Shown: positions 33,983-43,355 of the stretch, in pieces | Layout: every line of letters begins with the position of its first letter | Numbering within the stretch: the first letter of the stretch is position 1 | NCBI GenBank assembly: GCA_942491665.1 | Contig: CALOBR010000020.1 | Span: 124,001 to 188,000 of the forward strand | Direction: 5' to 3' | DNA length: 64,000 nt | Source of the DNA: CAVQGZ01 sp942491665 | Lineage (GTDB): Bacteria; Actinomycetota; Actinomycetes; Jiangellales; Jiangellaceae | Translations under genes and position numbers: made by a program | Notes under the pieces: generated by a model | Seen by the model: only the letters and a program-made list of their open reading frames with translations | What the model was told of the DNA's origin: nothing | Database searches by the model: none

Positions 33983-35803
33983 CTACCCCAGTGGTCCACC
34001 GCCGGCACGGTCGACGGGGGCCATGGTGCTCGGCGTCCTCGGCGGATCCGGCTGCCGGCTGAAGTGCCGTGCGAGGCCGGCAAGCCCGACAAAGATCCCT
34101 GCGAGCAGGATCGTCCCGACGTTGAGCCCCCACCCGAAGGTCCAGACGTAGGCGATGGCTCCGGCGGTCAGGCAGTAGTACGACGCCGGGATGACCGTCT
34201 TGCGAATCAGGTCTCCCTCGCGGCCGAGCAGCCCGACCGTCGCCGAGGCGGCGACCACGTTGTGGATTGTGACCATGTTGCCCGCAGCGCCGCCGACGGC
34301 CTGGGCCGCCACGATGACCTCCGGGTTCGCCCCGATCTGCTCGGCCGTGGAGAACTGGAAGAGCGAGAAGGTCAGGTTGCTGATGGTGTTGCTGCCCGCC
34401 AGGAAGGCGCCCAGCGCGCCGATCCACGGGGCTACGAGCGGCCACCCGCTGCCCGCGGCCGCGGCCGCGCCTTCGGCGAGCGTCAGCGGCATGCTGGGCA
34501 GGTCGGAGGTGTTGAAGGCAGGACCCGAGTTGATGAACACCCGAACCAAGGGAAGCGCGAACAGCAGGGCAGCTCCAGCTCCCAGGATGTGTCCGCCGGC
34601 GATCTTCCAGGTGGCGGCGATCTCGGTGCGGTTCATCCTGTGCAGCCAGTAGGTGATGACGCACACGACGAGGAAGACGGTGCCGGGCAGGTAGAGCGGT
34701 TGCACGGTGGTGCTGATGTCCGTGCCCGCGATGTTGCTGAAGGGGACGGCGGTCGTGGTGGTCAGGAAGTTGGTGATCGGGTCGACGACGCGCGTGAGGA
34801 CGAGCAGCAGGGCGACAAGGCCGTAGGGAGTCCACGCCCGGATGATGGACATCCGGGCGTCCGCGACCCCGGCATCCGGCGTGATGCTGCCCGTCCACCG
34901 GTCGAGCCAGTTCTCGCGGGGAGCGAAGTCCCACGTCTCCTTGGGCATGAGAAAGCCCTTGCTCGAGGTGTACATCACCAGCGCCAGGCCGAAGGCGCCC
35001 CCGAGCAGGGACGGGAACTCCGGGCCGAGCAGCCAGGCGACCAGCACGTAGGGCACGGTGAAGGCGAGCGCGGCATACAGCGCGAACTTCCAGATCTTGA
35101 GACCGTCACCGAAGCGCTTGTGCTCGCCGAAGAAGCCGGTGAGCATGCAGGCGAGGATCAGCGGGATGAGCAGACCCACCAGGGCGTGCATGATGGCGAC
35201 GTTGATCGCGATGCCGTTGATGTAGGCGGGGAAGGTCAGTCCCAGGAGTTCAACCCGCTCGTCGACTCCGGCCCCACCTTCCAGACCCCCGGTCACCCCG
35301 ATCAGAATGGGCGTTCCGACGGCACCGAAGCTCACCGGGGTCGACTGGATGATCAGCCCGACCATGACTGCGGCCATGGCGGGGAAGCCCAGAGCGAGCA
35401 GCAGGGGAGCCACGACAGCCGCCGGCGTCCCGAAGCCTGAGGCTCCCTCGATGAAGCTGCCGAAGAGCCAGCCGATGATGACGGCCTGCACCCGGCGGTC
35501 CGGGCTGATGGTGGTGAAGCCGGCTCGGATCGTCGCCATCGCGCCGCTCTTGGTCAGCGTCGCCAGCAGCAGCAGGGCACCGAAGACGATGTAGAGCAGA
35601 GTGACGGCAATGATGAGCCCCTGGACCGTGGCCGCAGCCACCGCGACGGGCGCCACGTCCCAGACGAACAGGGCCACCAAGACGACGACGATGAAGCCCA
35701 CCGGCATCGCACGCTTGGCCGGCCAGCGTAAGCCAACGAGCAAGAATCCCACGACGATGATCGGCGACATCGCGAAGAGGCTGAGCGCCAGAAGATTGTC
35801 CAT
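33983..35803 (-). CDS. lldP: L-lactate permease (LctP family)
   Basis: A 606-residue symporter with about thirteen to fourteen membrane spans that imports lactate and probably glycolate. The family segments GSFIEGASGFGTPAAVVAPL and AGSNTISNLTFSLFQ are intact. ATG at 35803 follows GGGAGG by 8 nt; the frame extends further upstream without similarity. It is divergent from the glycolate/D-lactate oxidase genes, which points to a 2-hydroxyacid uptake-and-oxidation locus. Confidence 0.95.
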   Translation of the reverse strand: MDNLLALSLFAMSPIIVVGFLLVGLRWPAKRAMPVGFIVVVLVALFVWDVAPVAVAAATVQGLIIAVTLLYIVFGALLLLATLTKSGAMATIRAGFTTISPDRRVQAVIIGWLFGSFIEGASGFGTPAAVVAPLLLALGFPAMAAVMVGLIIQSTPVSFGAVGTPILIGVTGGLEGGAGVDERVELLGLTFPAYINGIAINVAIMHALVGLLIPLILACMLTGFFGEHKRFGDGLKIWKFALYAALAFTVPYVLVAWLLGPEFPSLLGGAFGLALVMYTSSKGFLMPKETWDFAPRENWLDRWTGSITPDAGVADARMSIIRAWTPYGLVALLLVLTRVVDPITNFLTTTTAVPFSNIAGTDISTTVQPLYLPGTVFLVVCVITYWLHRMNRTEIAATWKIAGGHILGAGAALLFALPLVRVFINSGPAFNTSDLPSMPLTLAEGAAAAAGSGWPLVAPWIGALGAFLAGSNTISNLTFSLFQFSTAEQIGANPEVIVAAQAVGGAAGNMVTIHNVVAASATVGLLGREGDLIRKTVIPASYYCLTAGAIAYVWTFGWGLNVGTILLAGIFVGLAGLARHFSRQPDPPRTPSTMAPVDRAGGGPLG

Positions 35804-36306
35804 CGTTGACCTCCCTTGTCGACCCGCGGCAAGTGGGGAAACGGGAAACGGGTGCGTCATACAAGCACTTGGTATGCCGCCGCCACTAGCCCTTGGCTCA
35901 ACTTTCTGTCCGCTCAACCTCCTCTTCGGCACATGACGGTGGACTTCGCGGTGGGCAGTCTGCTGACTCCTCGTCGCCAGACAGGTGCAGACGACCTGGG
36001 AGTGGGGCAGCATCCGATCCGCCCGTGGCGGGCCGGTCGCCGGGTGCTCACGGACATCGCGCCACCGGAGTCCGCGGCGGGCCGCTCGTCATGCCATCCG
36101 CTACGCTCACCGCGCATCCCCGGCGGCCACCCGTTACCACGACGGCACAGCTGGTCCACAGCAGCGGCGGCCGCCGCTCGACTGAAGGGACGCGTGATGG
36201 TCAGCACATCCGTCTCGCCGGGCGCACCACCCCCGGCCCCTCGGCGTGGCCCACGACCGAACGGCCACCCTCGTCCGCATGCGGCTGCCGGTCACGCTCG
36301 ATTGCG
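35804..36306. other. 503-bp divergent intergenic region, lldP / glcD-like
   Basis: Contains the promoters of both divergent transcripts, a candidate operator at 35858-35876, a GGAAACGGG-type duplication near 35838-35852, and a 41-codon upstream open frame from 36197. I did not find a convincing -35/-10 pair for either direction. No regulator gene of the GntR (LldR/GlcC) type is encoded nearby. Confidence 0.6.
35858..35876. promoter_or_regulatory. Candidate operator upstream of lldP
   Basis: CATAC-N9-GTATG is a 19-bp dyad 55 bp upstream of the lldP start. By my check 6 of 9 base pairs match. Its size suits a dimeric regulator, but no protein can be named. Confidence 0.35.
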
Positions 36307-36322
36307 ATGGATGCTCCCGTGA
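36197..36322 (+). other. 41-codon upstream open frame overlapping the glcD-like start
   Basis: ATG at 36197 has a good AAGGGA Shine-Dalgarno 6 nt upstream. The 41-residue product is Pro/Arg/His-rich without family features. Its TGA (36320-36322) lies 13-15 nt after the glcD-like ATG at 36307, which itself lacks a Shine-Dalgarno. It may be a leader peptide giving translational coupling, or chance. Confidence 0.35.
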
Positions 36323-37755
36323 CCGCCGCGACCGTCGGCACGCCGGCCGAACCATCGGCAGGCCGGACCTACGGACCGGTGGATGAGACGGTGCTCGCCG
36401 AGCTGCGCGGCATCGTCGGCGAGCAGTACGTACTGTCCACCGACGGCGACGTCGAGCCCTACAGCCGCGACGCCACTCCCCTGATGCAGGCGACACCCGA
36501 CTGCGTGGTGCTGCCGGAGACCACCGAACAGGTGGCCGCGGTGCTGAAGCTGGCGACCGCGCGGCGCGTCCCGGTCATCCCACGCGGCGCCGGGTCGAAC
36601 CTGTCCGGTGCCACCTTGGCCGAGCACGGCGGCATCGTGCTTGCCCTGACCCGGATGCGCCGCATCCGGGAGGTGGCCCCGAACGAGCTGCTCGCCGTCG
36701 TGGAGCCCGGTGTCACCACCGCCGAGCTCGACGTGGCCGCATCAGCCCAGGGCCTGCTCTACGCGCCCGACCCGGGCAGCCGCACGGTCTCGACCGTCGG
36801 CGGCAACGTGGCCATGTGCGCCGGCGGCCTGCGCGGGCTCAAGTACGGCGTGACCCGCAACTACGTGCTGGGGCTCGAGGTGGTGCTGCCGACGGGCGAG
36901 ATCATCCGCACCGGTGGACGGCTGTGGAAGGACGTCGCCGGGTACGACCTCACCCGCCTGCTCACCGGCTCGGAGGGCACCTTGGGCGTCATCACCGAGG
37001 TCACGGTGGCCCTGGTGCCCATGCCGGCAACGTCACGGACGGGGGTCGCCTACTTCGACTCCCTGGCCGACGCCTCGACGGCGGTCGCAGCAATCATCGC
37101 CGACGGCGTGCTGCCCGCGACGCTGGAGTTTCTCGACCAGCGCTGCATCGCCGCGGTCGACGACTTCGCCGCCCTCGGCCTCGACCGTGACGCCGGGGCG
37201 CTGCTGCTCTTCGGCGACGACGGTGGGGAAGACACGGCAGCGGCGTCGCTGGGTCGCATGGCCGACACCTGCTCGGCCAACCGGGCCCGCGACGTCACGC
37301 TCGCCCGCGACGTCGCCGAGGCTGACGCTTTGCTGTATGCGCGTCGCTGCTCGTTGCCGGCCCTGGCTCGGCTCGGTCCGGTGACCATGCTCGAGGACGC
37401 CACGGTGCCGCGACCGCGGCTGCCGGAGATGGTCGAGCGCATCGAGGCCATCGCGGAGCGCCATGGCGTGGTGTGCGCGACGTTCGGGCACGCCGGCGAC
37501 GGAAACCTGCATCCGACGATCGTGTTCGACCCCGCCGAGGACGGCGTCACCGCCGCGGCGCACGCCGCTTTCGACGACGTGTTCGCGGCGGCGCTCGACC
37601 TCGGTGGCACGATCACCGGCGAGCACGGGGTGGGTGCGGCCAAGCGGGCCTGGCTCGGCCGTCGCCTCGGCGACGACCAGGTCGACCTGCTGCGCCGCAT
37701 CAAGACGGCATTCGACCCCGCGGGCATCCTCAATCCCGGAAAGCTGGGCTCGTGA
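36307..37755 (+). CDS. glcD: FAD-binding oxidase subunit (glycolate/D-lactate dehydrogenase type)
   Basis: A 482-residue flavoprotein of the VAO/GlcD family that oxidises 2-hydroxyacids. The FAD-binding segment PVIPRGAGSNLSGATLAEHG near residue 100 and GGLRGLKYGVTRNYVLGLEV are characteristic; the C-terminal catalytic segment FGHAGDGNLHPTI and the end GEHGVGAAKRAW are present. ATG at 36307 lacks a Shine-Dalgarno; GTG at 36319 is an alternative, and the upstream open frame may provide coupling. The stop overlaps the Fe-S subunit's GTG by 4 nt. The permease partner suggests lactate or glycolate as substrate; the two cannot be distinguished here. Confidence 0.9.
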   Translation: MDAPVTAATVGTPAEPSAGRTYGPVDETVLAELRGIVGEQYVLSTDGDVEPYSRDATPLMQATPDCVVLPETTEQVAAVLKLATARRVPVIPRGAGSNLSGATLAEHGGIVLALTRMRRIREVAPNELLAVVEPGVTTAELDVAASAQGLLYAPDPGSRTVSTVGGNVAMCAGGLRGLKYGVTRNYVLGLEVVLPTGEIIRTGGRLWKDVAGYDLTRLLTGSEGTLGVITEVTVALVPMPATSRTGVAYFDSLADASTAVAAIIADGVLPATLEFLDQRCIAAVDDFAALGLDRDAGALLLFGDDGGEDTAAASLGRMADTCSANRARDVTLARDVAEADALLYARRCSLPALARLGPVTMLEDATVPRPRLPEMVERIEAIAERHGVVCATFGHAGDGNLHPTIVFDPAEDGVTAAAHAAFDDVFAAALDLGGTITGEHGVGAAKRAWLGRRLGDDQVDLLRRIKTAFDPAGILNPGKLGS

Positions 37756-38927
37756 GCGCGCCGGCGTTGCCCACCGGAGCCTCAGGGGCGACGACGCGGG
37801 GCATCTTCGACCCCGACCTGCTCTCCACCTGCATCTCGTGCGGCTTCTGCCTGCCGGTGTGTCCGACGTACAAGATCACCGGAGACGAGCGTTCGTCCCC
37901 CCGCGGGCGCATCACGTTGATGCGGGCGCTGGAGACCGGCCGCCTCGACGAGGACGACCCGACGCTGCTGGAGCAGTCGTCCTACTGCCTGGGCTGCCGG
38001 GCCTGCGAGACGGTCTGCCCGGCCGGGGTCAAGTACGGCGAGCTGCTCGAGCAGTGGCGCGACCACCAGTGGCGGGGCCGCCGCGGCCCCGTCCTGGTCG
38101 CCGGGCTACGGCTCGGGGTTCGCAACGCCCTGCCGCTCAGCATCGCGGGGACGGTGCGCCGCCACGCCCGCACCACCGGCCCGGGGCGCGCGCCGGAACC
38201 GGAGGGGTCGTGGCCGGCCGCAGCCAGCGCCCCGCCGCAGGACTCGATGCAGCTCATGCTTGGCTGCTTCGAGCGCTCGCTGTTCCCCGGCGTCTCCAAG
38301 GCGGTAGCGCGGCTGCTGCCGGGCATCGAGATCCCGTCCGGGCAGGGCTGCTGCGGTGCGCTGCACTCGCACAACGGTGACAGCACGGGCGGCAGGCAGA
38401 TGGCCCACGAGCTCGCCGAGGCTCTTCCGCGCACCATCCTGACCACGGCCGGCGGCTGCGCCACGCACCTCGCCCACGAGCTCGGCCGCGACCGGGTGGT
38501 CGAGCTGAGCGAGTATCTGACCAGCGCGTGGGTCGACGACCCGACCTCGACTGCGTCGCTGCTGCGACCGCTGACCAAGGACGGCCGACCTCTGCGGGTC
38601 ACCGTCCAGGACTCCTGTCACCTGCGCAACGGGCTCGGCACGCATCGTGAGGCACGCGAGGTGGCCGGCATGGTCGCCGAGGTGGTCGAGCTGCCCTCGG
38701 CCGGCTCGTGCTGCGGTGCCGCCGGCACCTACTCGGTGGTGCGCCCGAAGGACAGTGCTGCCGTGCTGGCTCCCAAGCTGGACGAGATCGAGGCGCTCGG
38801 CGTCGACCACGTCGTGGCGGTCAACCCGATCTGCCAGCGCCAGCTGATCGGGGGCCTGCGCAAGCGCAAGTCGTCGGTGACGGTGCTGCACCTGGCCGAG
38901 CTGATGGCCATGGCGCTGCCGAGATGA
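37752..38927 (+). CDS. glcF: Fe-S subunit of glycolate/D-lactate dehydrogenase
   Basis: A 391-residue partner of the FAD subunit carrying electrons towards quinones. Two classical [4Fe-4S] motifs are complete: Cys27, 30, 33 and 37 in CISCGFCLPVCP, and Cys79, 82, 85 and 89 in CLGCRACETVCP. Two CCG domains follow, with GCCGALHSHNGD and SCCGAAGTYS, as in GlcF and LutA. The GTG at 37752 overlaps the upstream stop (GTGA). No GlcE-like middle subunit is present. Confidence 0.92.
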   Translation: MSAPALPTGASGATTRGIFDPDLLSTCISCGFCLPVCPTYKITGDERSSPRGRITLMRALETGRLDEDDPTLLEQSSYCLGCRACETVCPAGVKYGELLEQWRDHQWRGRRGPVLVAGLRLGVRNALPLSIAGTVRRHARTTGPGRAPEPEGSWPAAASAPPQDSMQLMLGCFERSLFPGVSKAVARLLPGIEIPSGQGCCGALHSHNGDSTGGRQMAHELAEALPRTILTTAGGCATHLAHELGRDRVVELSEYLTSAWVDDPTSTASLLRPLTKDGRPLRVTVQDSCHLRNGLGTHREAREVAGMVAEVVELPSAGSCCGAAGTYSVVRPKDSAAVLAPKLDEIEALGVDHVVAVNPICQRQLIGGLRKRKSSVTVLHLAELMAMALPR

Positions 38928-38959
38928 GGGCCGCCGCCCGCCGCTGAGGCCCCGTCCGG

Positions 38960-38990
38960 CGATGGGAGCGCCGCGATCCCGCTCCCATCG
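38960..38990. terminator. Hairpin between convergent glcF-like and GMC genes
   Basis: CGATGGGAGCG (38960-38970) and CGCTCCCATCG (38980-38990) form an 11-bp perfect stem with a 9-nt loop; a shorter GTCCG/CGGAC pair lies outside it. Symmetric placement suggests it serves both genes. Confidence 0.75.
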
Positions 38991-39003
38991 CGGACCGGCC
39001 CGG

Positions 39004-40699
39004 TCAGCCGACGGGCAGGCGCAGCGCCCCGGGGGCGTCCGCGGGCACGACCGGGCTCTTCGGCTCGATCGGCGCGACTCGCTTGTAGTCCGCCCCGACG
39101 ACCGGCCGCGGGTCGTCCTGACCCTTGTTCGGCCAGAACGACATCGCCCGCTCCGCCTGCGCGGTGATCGTGAGTGACGGGTTGACGCCCAAGTTCGCCG
39201 ACACGGCCGCCCCGTCCGTGACGTGGAGCCCGGGGTATCCGTACACCCGGTGCCAGGGGTCGATGACTCCGGTCTGGATGGAGTCGCCGATGGCCGCGCC
39301 GCCAAGGATGTGCGCTGTCATCGGGATGTCGGCGATCTCGGGCCACGACCCGCGGGGACGTCCCCCGACAGCCTCGGCGACTCGACGAGCGACGTCGTGG
39401 CCTTGGGGGATCCACGACGGGTTGGACTCTCCGTGCCCTTCCGACGTGACCAGCTTGGCTCTGCCCGTCAGGCCCCGGTCGAGCGACACCGTCAAGGAGT
39501 TGTCGCGCGACTGCATCACCAGCATGACGAACCCTCGCTCGGAGTACCGCACCCACGGACGTGAGGACGATCTCCGAGGGCTCTCGTGGCGAACTCGCTC
39601 AGGAAGCGTCGCCAGCGCGGGACGGCCGTCCTCTCCGGGAAGGTTGCCCTCGACCAGCAACGTCGACAGCAGCAGCATGGCGTTCGCACCCTTGCCGAAC
39701 CGAGTAGGCTCGACGTGGGTCTCGTGGTCGGGAGGGAACGACGAGGTGATCGCCACACCCCGGCTGTGGTCGGTCGAGTAGTCGAACGTCTCCACCCCGA
39801 GAAGCGCCTCGCTGTTCGTCCGGAACAAGTGTCCGAGCCGGTCCGACAGGGCCGGCAGATGGCCGTCGCCCTTCATCCTCAACATGAGGCGCTGCGTGCC
39901 CAGCGCACCTGCGGCGAGCACGACCTGGTCTGCCGTTATCGTCTTCGTGGCGCCAGGACCGCTACCACCGGTGCGTCGCACATCGAGCGCATAGCCACCC
40001 CCCGCCAGGGGGCGCACAGTGCTGACTGTCGTCATGGCGGCGATGCGAGCCCCGGCATTCTCGGCGAGGTACAGGTAGTTCTTGACCAGGGTGTTCTTGG
40101 CGCCGAACCGGCAGCCGACCATGCACCCGCCGCAGGAGGTGCACGTTGTGCGAGCGGGTCCGGCCCCGCCGAAGAAGGGGTCGCTCACCGTCGCCCCAGA
40201 GTGGGCGCCGAACAGCACACCCACGGGGGTCCGCCGGAAGGTGTCGCCCACGCCCATCTCGCGCGCGACCTGGTGCACGGCCTCGTCGGCGGGCGTGCGG
40301 CCCGCGTAGGTGACCGACACCGAGCATGCGCCGGGCCTGGTCGTAGTAGGGCGCGAGCTCGGCCTTCCAGTCGGTGATGTGCGACCAGGACGGGTCGTTG
40401 TAGAAGGCGTCCAGGGGTCGGTACAGCGTGTTCGCGTAGACCAGCGACCCGCCGCCGACGCCGGCGCCGGACAGCACCATGACGTGCTTGAGGATGTCGA
40501 TGCGTTGCAGCCCGTAGGCACCCAGCGCCGGGGCCCACAGGTAATTGCGGGCGTTCCAGTTGGTCTTGGGGAAGTCCTCGTCGCGCCACCGCTTGCCGGC
40601 CTCGACAACGAGTACCCGGTAGCCCTTCTCGACGGCACGCAGCGCCGCCACCGACCCACCGAACCCACTGCCGACGACGACGACGTCCCAGTCAGCCAT
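39004..40699 (-). pseudogene. choD: GMC oxidoreductase (ChoD/cholesterol-oxidase-like) with a +1 frameshift
   Basis: ATG at 40699 starts an FAD-binding Rossmann segment DVVVVGSGFGGSVAALRAVE and GAGVGGGSLVYANTLY, but this frame leaves the family near 40318 (after DQARRMLGV). The rest continues one base later (TYAGRTPADEAVHQVAREMG) to the C-terminal GLHVTDGAAVSANLGVNPS, stopping at 39004. The repaired protein is about 565 residues. A CTSCGGCMVGCRFG cluster (Cys-x2-Cys-x2-Cys-x3-Cys) lies just after the break. By synteny with guaB3 it matches M. tuberculosis choD (Rv3409c); steroid specificity is not established. The start overlaps the guaB3 stop by 8 nt. The frameshift may be biological or a base-call error. 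Confidence 0.75.
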
Positions 40700-41801
40700 G
40701 AACAGTCACCTCTACCCTCTGAAAGTCCTTCACCTCGGTGAACCCGGTGGTCGCCATGGCTCGCCGCAGCGCCCCGACCAGGTTCATCGACCCGTCGGCC
40801 GCACTCGACGGACCGCGCATGATCTGCTCCAGCGTCCCGGACGCACCGACCCACACCCGCTCGCCGCGGGGAAGCTCGGTGTGCCAGGCCTCCGCCCCCC
40901 AGTGCCAGCCCCGCCCCGGGGCCTCGAGCGCTCGAGCGAGCGGAGAGCCGATCATCACCGCGTCCGCCCCACACGCTATGGCCTTCGGGATGTCGCCGGA
41001 CCTGCCGATGGACCCGTCTGCGATGACGTGGACGTAGCGTCCGCCGGACTCGTCGAGGTAGTCACGTCGTGCCGCCGCGACGTCGGCGACGGCACTGGCC
41101 ATCGCCACCGAGACGCCGAGCACCGACCGGGTGGTCCCGCCCGCTCCCCCGCCGAAGCCGACCAGCACCCCGGCGGCGCCGGTGCGCATCAGGTGCAGCG
41201 CGGCTTGGTAGGTGGCGCACCCGCCGACGATCACCGGCACGTCGAGCTCGTAGATGAACTGCTTGAGGTTCAGCGGCTCGGTCTGACCCGAGACGTGCTC
41301 GGCCGACACCGTCGTGCCCCGGATGACGAGCATGTCGACCCCGGCGGCCAGCACCGCCTTGTGCAACGCCAGCACCCGCGGCGGCGACAGCGCGGCGGCG
41401 ACGGTGATGCCCTCGGTGCGCAGCTGGTCGACGCGCGCAGCGATCAGGTCGTCACGGATGGGCGCGGAGTACACCTCCTGCAGCCGGGCGGTGGCCTGTG
41501 CGCCGTCCAGCTCGGCGATCTCGGCCAGCAGCGGCTCGGGGTCGTCGTAGCGCGTCCAGAGCCCCTCGAGGTCGAGAACCGGCAGACCGCCGAGGCGTCC
41601 GATCTCGACTGCGGTCGCCGGCGAGACGACCGAGTCCATCGGCGCCGCCATGATCGGGGTGTCGAACCGGTAGGCGTCGATCTGCCAGGCCGTGGAGACC
41701 TCTTCGGGGTCTCGGGTGCGCCGGCTCGGGACGATACCGACGTCGTCGAGCTGCCAGCCCTGCCGGCCTCGCTTGCCTCGGCCGATCTCGACCTCTGCCA
41801 C
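40692..41801 (-). CDS. guaB3: GuaB3 family IMP dehydrogenase-related protein
   Basis: A 369-residue TIM-barrel paralogue of IMP dehydrogenase. It lacks the CBS domains, and the catalytic loop GSICTT of true IMPDH is replaced by GGGAGGTTRSVLG, without the active-site cysteine at that position. The phosphate-binding end of the barrel (VIADGSIGRSGDIPKAIACG, then ADAVMIGSPLA) is kept. Such proteins lie next to guaB in most actinobacteria, as here (9-nt gap). Their biochemical role is debated; a purine-related oxidoreductase or regulatory role is likely. It overlaps the choD-like gene by 8 nt. Confidence 0.92.
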   Translation of the reverse strand: MAEVEIGRGKRGRQGWQLDDVGIVPSRRTRDPEEVSTAWQIDAYRFDTPIMAAPMDSVVSPATAVEIGRLGGLPVLDLEGLWTRYDDPEPLLAEIAELDGAQATARLQEVYSAPIRDDLIAARVDQLRTEGITVAAALSPPRVLALHKAVLAAGVDMLVIRGTTVSAEHVSGQTEPLNLKQFIYELDVPVIVGGCATYQAALHLMRTGAAGVLVGFGGGAGGTTRSVLGVSVAMASAVADVAAARRDYLDESGGRYVHVIADGSIGRSGDIPKAIACGADAVMIGSPLARALEAPGRGWHWGAEAWHTELPRGERVWVGASGTLEQIMRGPSSAADGSMNLVGALRRAMATTGFTEVKDFQRVEVTVHG

Positions 41802-41810
41802 GGCTCTCCC

Positions 41811-43322
41811 CTATCGCGGGCTGTAGTTGGGTGCCTCGGTGGTCATCTGGACGTCGTGCGGGTGGCTCTCCTGCAGACCGGCCGCGGTGATGCGCACGAA
41901 GCGTCCGCGCTGCTGAAGCTCGGGAACCGTCGGTGCGCCGACGTAGCCCATCGCCGCACGCAGGCCACCGACGAGCTGGTGGGCGACGGCCGACAGCGGG
42001 CCACGGTAGGGCACCTGACCCTCGACGCCCTCGGGCACCAGCTTGTCCTCGCTGAGCACGTCGTCCTGGAAGTAGCGGTCGCGCGAGTAGGACTTGGCGT
42101 AGGAGGCGCTGTCGGCCGAGCCTGCGGCACCACGCGAGCGCATCGCGCCGAGCGACCCCATGCCGCGGTAGGTCTTGTACTGCTTGCCGCTGATGAACAC
42201 CAGGTCGCCGGGACTCTCGGCACAACCGGCCAGCAGCGAGCCGAGCATCACGGTGTCGGCGCCGGCGACGATCGCCTTGGCGACGTCCCCGGAGTACTGG
42301 AGCCCGCCGTCACCGATCACCGGGACACCGGCCGGACGAGCGGCCCGCGCCGCCTCGTAGATCGCGGTCACCTGGGGGACGCCGACCCCGGCCACCACCC
42401 GGGTGGTGCAGATGGAGCCGGGGCCGACCCCGACCTTGATGCCGTCGGCGCCCGCGTCCACGAGCGCCTGCGCGCCTTCGTACGTCGCGACGTTGCCGCC
42501 GACGACGTCGACGTCGGGCAGGTCGGCCTTGAGCGTGGCGACCATCTCCAGCACCGACCGGGAGTGTCCGTGCGCGGTGTCGACCACCAGCAGGTCGGCT
42601 CCGGCGGCGGCGAGAGCCAGGGCACGTTCGTGGGCATCGGCCCCCACCCCGACGGCGGCGCCGACGCGAAGGCGTCCGCGCTCGTCCTTGGTCGCCAACG
42701 GGAACGCCTCGCGCTTGACGAAGTCCTTGAGCGTGAACAACCCGGTGAGCCGCCCGGCCGCGTCCACCAGCGGCAGCTTCTCGACCTTGTGCTGGCGCAG
42801 GAGCGTCATGGCGTCGTCGGGGGCAATGCCCTCGGGGCCGGTCACCAGAGGCATCGGCGTCATGACGGAACCGACCATCCGGTTGCGGTCGGTCTCGAAC
42901 CGGATGTCGCGATTGGTGATGATGCCCACGAGCATGCCGTCGTCGTCCACGACCGGGGTGCCGGAGATGCGGAACCGGCCGCAGATCTCGTCGACCTCGT
43001 CGATCGTCGTGTCCGGACGCACCGTGACCGGGTCGCTCACCATGCCGGCCTCGGACCGCTTGACCAGGTCGACCTGGGCGGCTTGGTCCTCCAGAGGCAG
43101 GTTGCGGTGCAGCACGCCGATGCCGCCCTGACGGGCCATGGCGATCGCCATGCGCGCCTCGGTCACGGTGTCCATGGCCGATGACAGCAGTGGGATGGAC
43201 ACGGTGATGCGGCGCGACACCCGGCTTGCGGTGTCGACCTGGCTGGGGATGACGTCGCTGGCCCCGGGCAGCAGCAGGACGTCGTCGTACGTGAGACCGG
43301 TGGGCGGATCAAGCAGCGTCAT
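41811..43322 (-). CDS. guaB: Inosine-5'-monophosphate dehydrogenase
   Basis: Rate-limiting enzyme of guanine nucleotide synthesis, oxidising IMP to XMP for GuaA. The TIM barrel is interrupted by two CBS domains at residues ~95-215 (for example TPVVDDDGMLVGIITNRDIR and LPLVDAAGRLTGLFTLKDF). The catalytic cysteine is in GVGPGSICTTRVVAG and the IMP-binding loop is VIGDGGLQYSGDVAKAI. Length 503 residues is standard. A TAGCAT box ends 9 nt before the ATG, so the transcript has little or no leader. It is followed by guaB3 and choD. Confidence 0.97.
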   Translation of the reverse strand: MTLLDPPTGLTYDDVLLLPGASDVIPSQVDTASRVSRRITVSIPLLSSAMDTVTEARMAIAMARQGGIGVLHRNLPLEDQAAQVDLVKRSEAGMVSDPVTVRPDTTIDEVDEICGRFRISGTPVVDDDGMLVGIITNRDIRFETDRNRMVGSVMTPMPLVTGPEGIAPDDAMTLLRQHKVEKLPLVDAAGRLTGLFTLKDFVKREAFPLATKDERGRLRVGAAVGVGADAHERALALAAAGADLLVVDTAHGHSRSVLEMVATLKADLPDVDVVGGNVATYEGAQALVDAGADGIKVGVGPGSICTTRVVAGVGVPQVTAIYEAARAARPAGVPVIGDGGLQYSGDVAKAIVAGADTVMLGSLLAGCAESPGDLVFISGKQYKTYRGMGSLGAMRSRGAAGSADSASYAKSYSRDRYFQDDVLSEDKLVPEGVEGQVPYRGPLSAVAHQLVGGLRAAMGYVGAPTVPELQQRGRFVRITAAGLQESHPHDVQMTTEAPNYSPR

Positions 43323-43331
43323 GACGCGGCC

Positions 43332-43337
43332 ATGCTA
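43332..43337 (-). promoter_or_regulatory. -10 box TAGCAT close to the guaB start
   Basis: Reads TAGCAT on the minus strand and ends 9 nt before the guaB ATG, implying a leader of at most a few nucleotides. It lies just outside the MerR stop at 43356. Confidence 0.4.
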
Positions 43338-43355
43338 GACCGCCTCAGCAACGGC

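Noticed and set aside
40698..43184. An 828-codon plus-strand open frame opposite guaB and guaB3
   Set aside because: Composition is His/Asp/Arg-rich antisense translation; both minus-strand genes have complete catalytic motifs.
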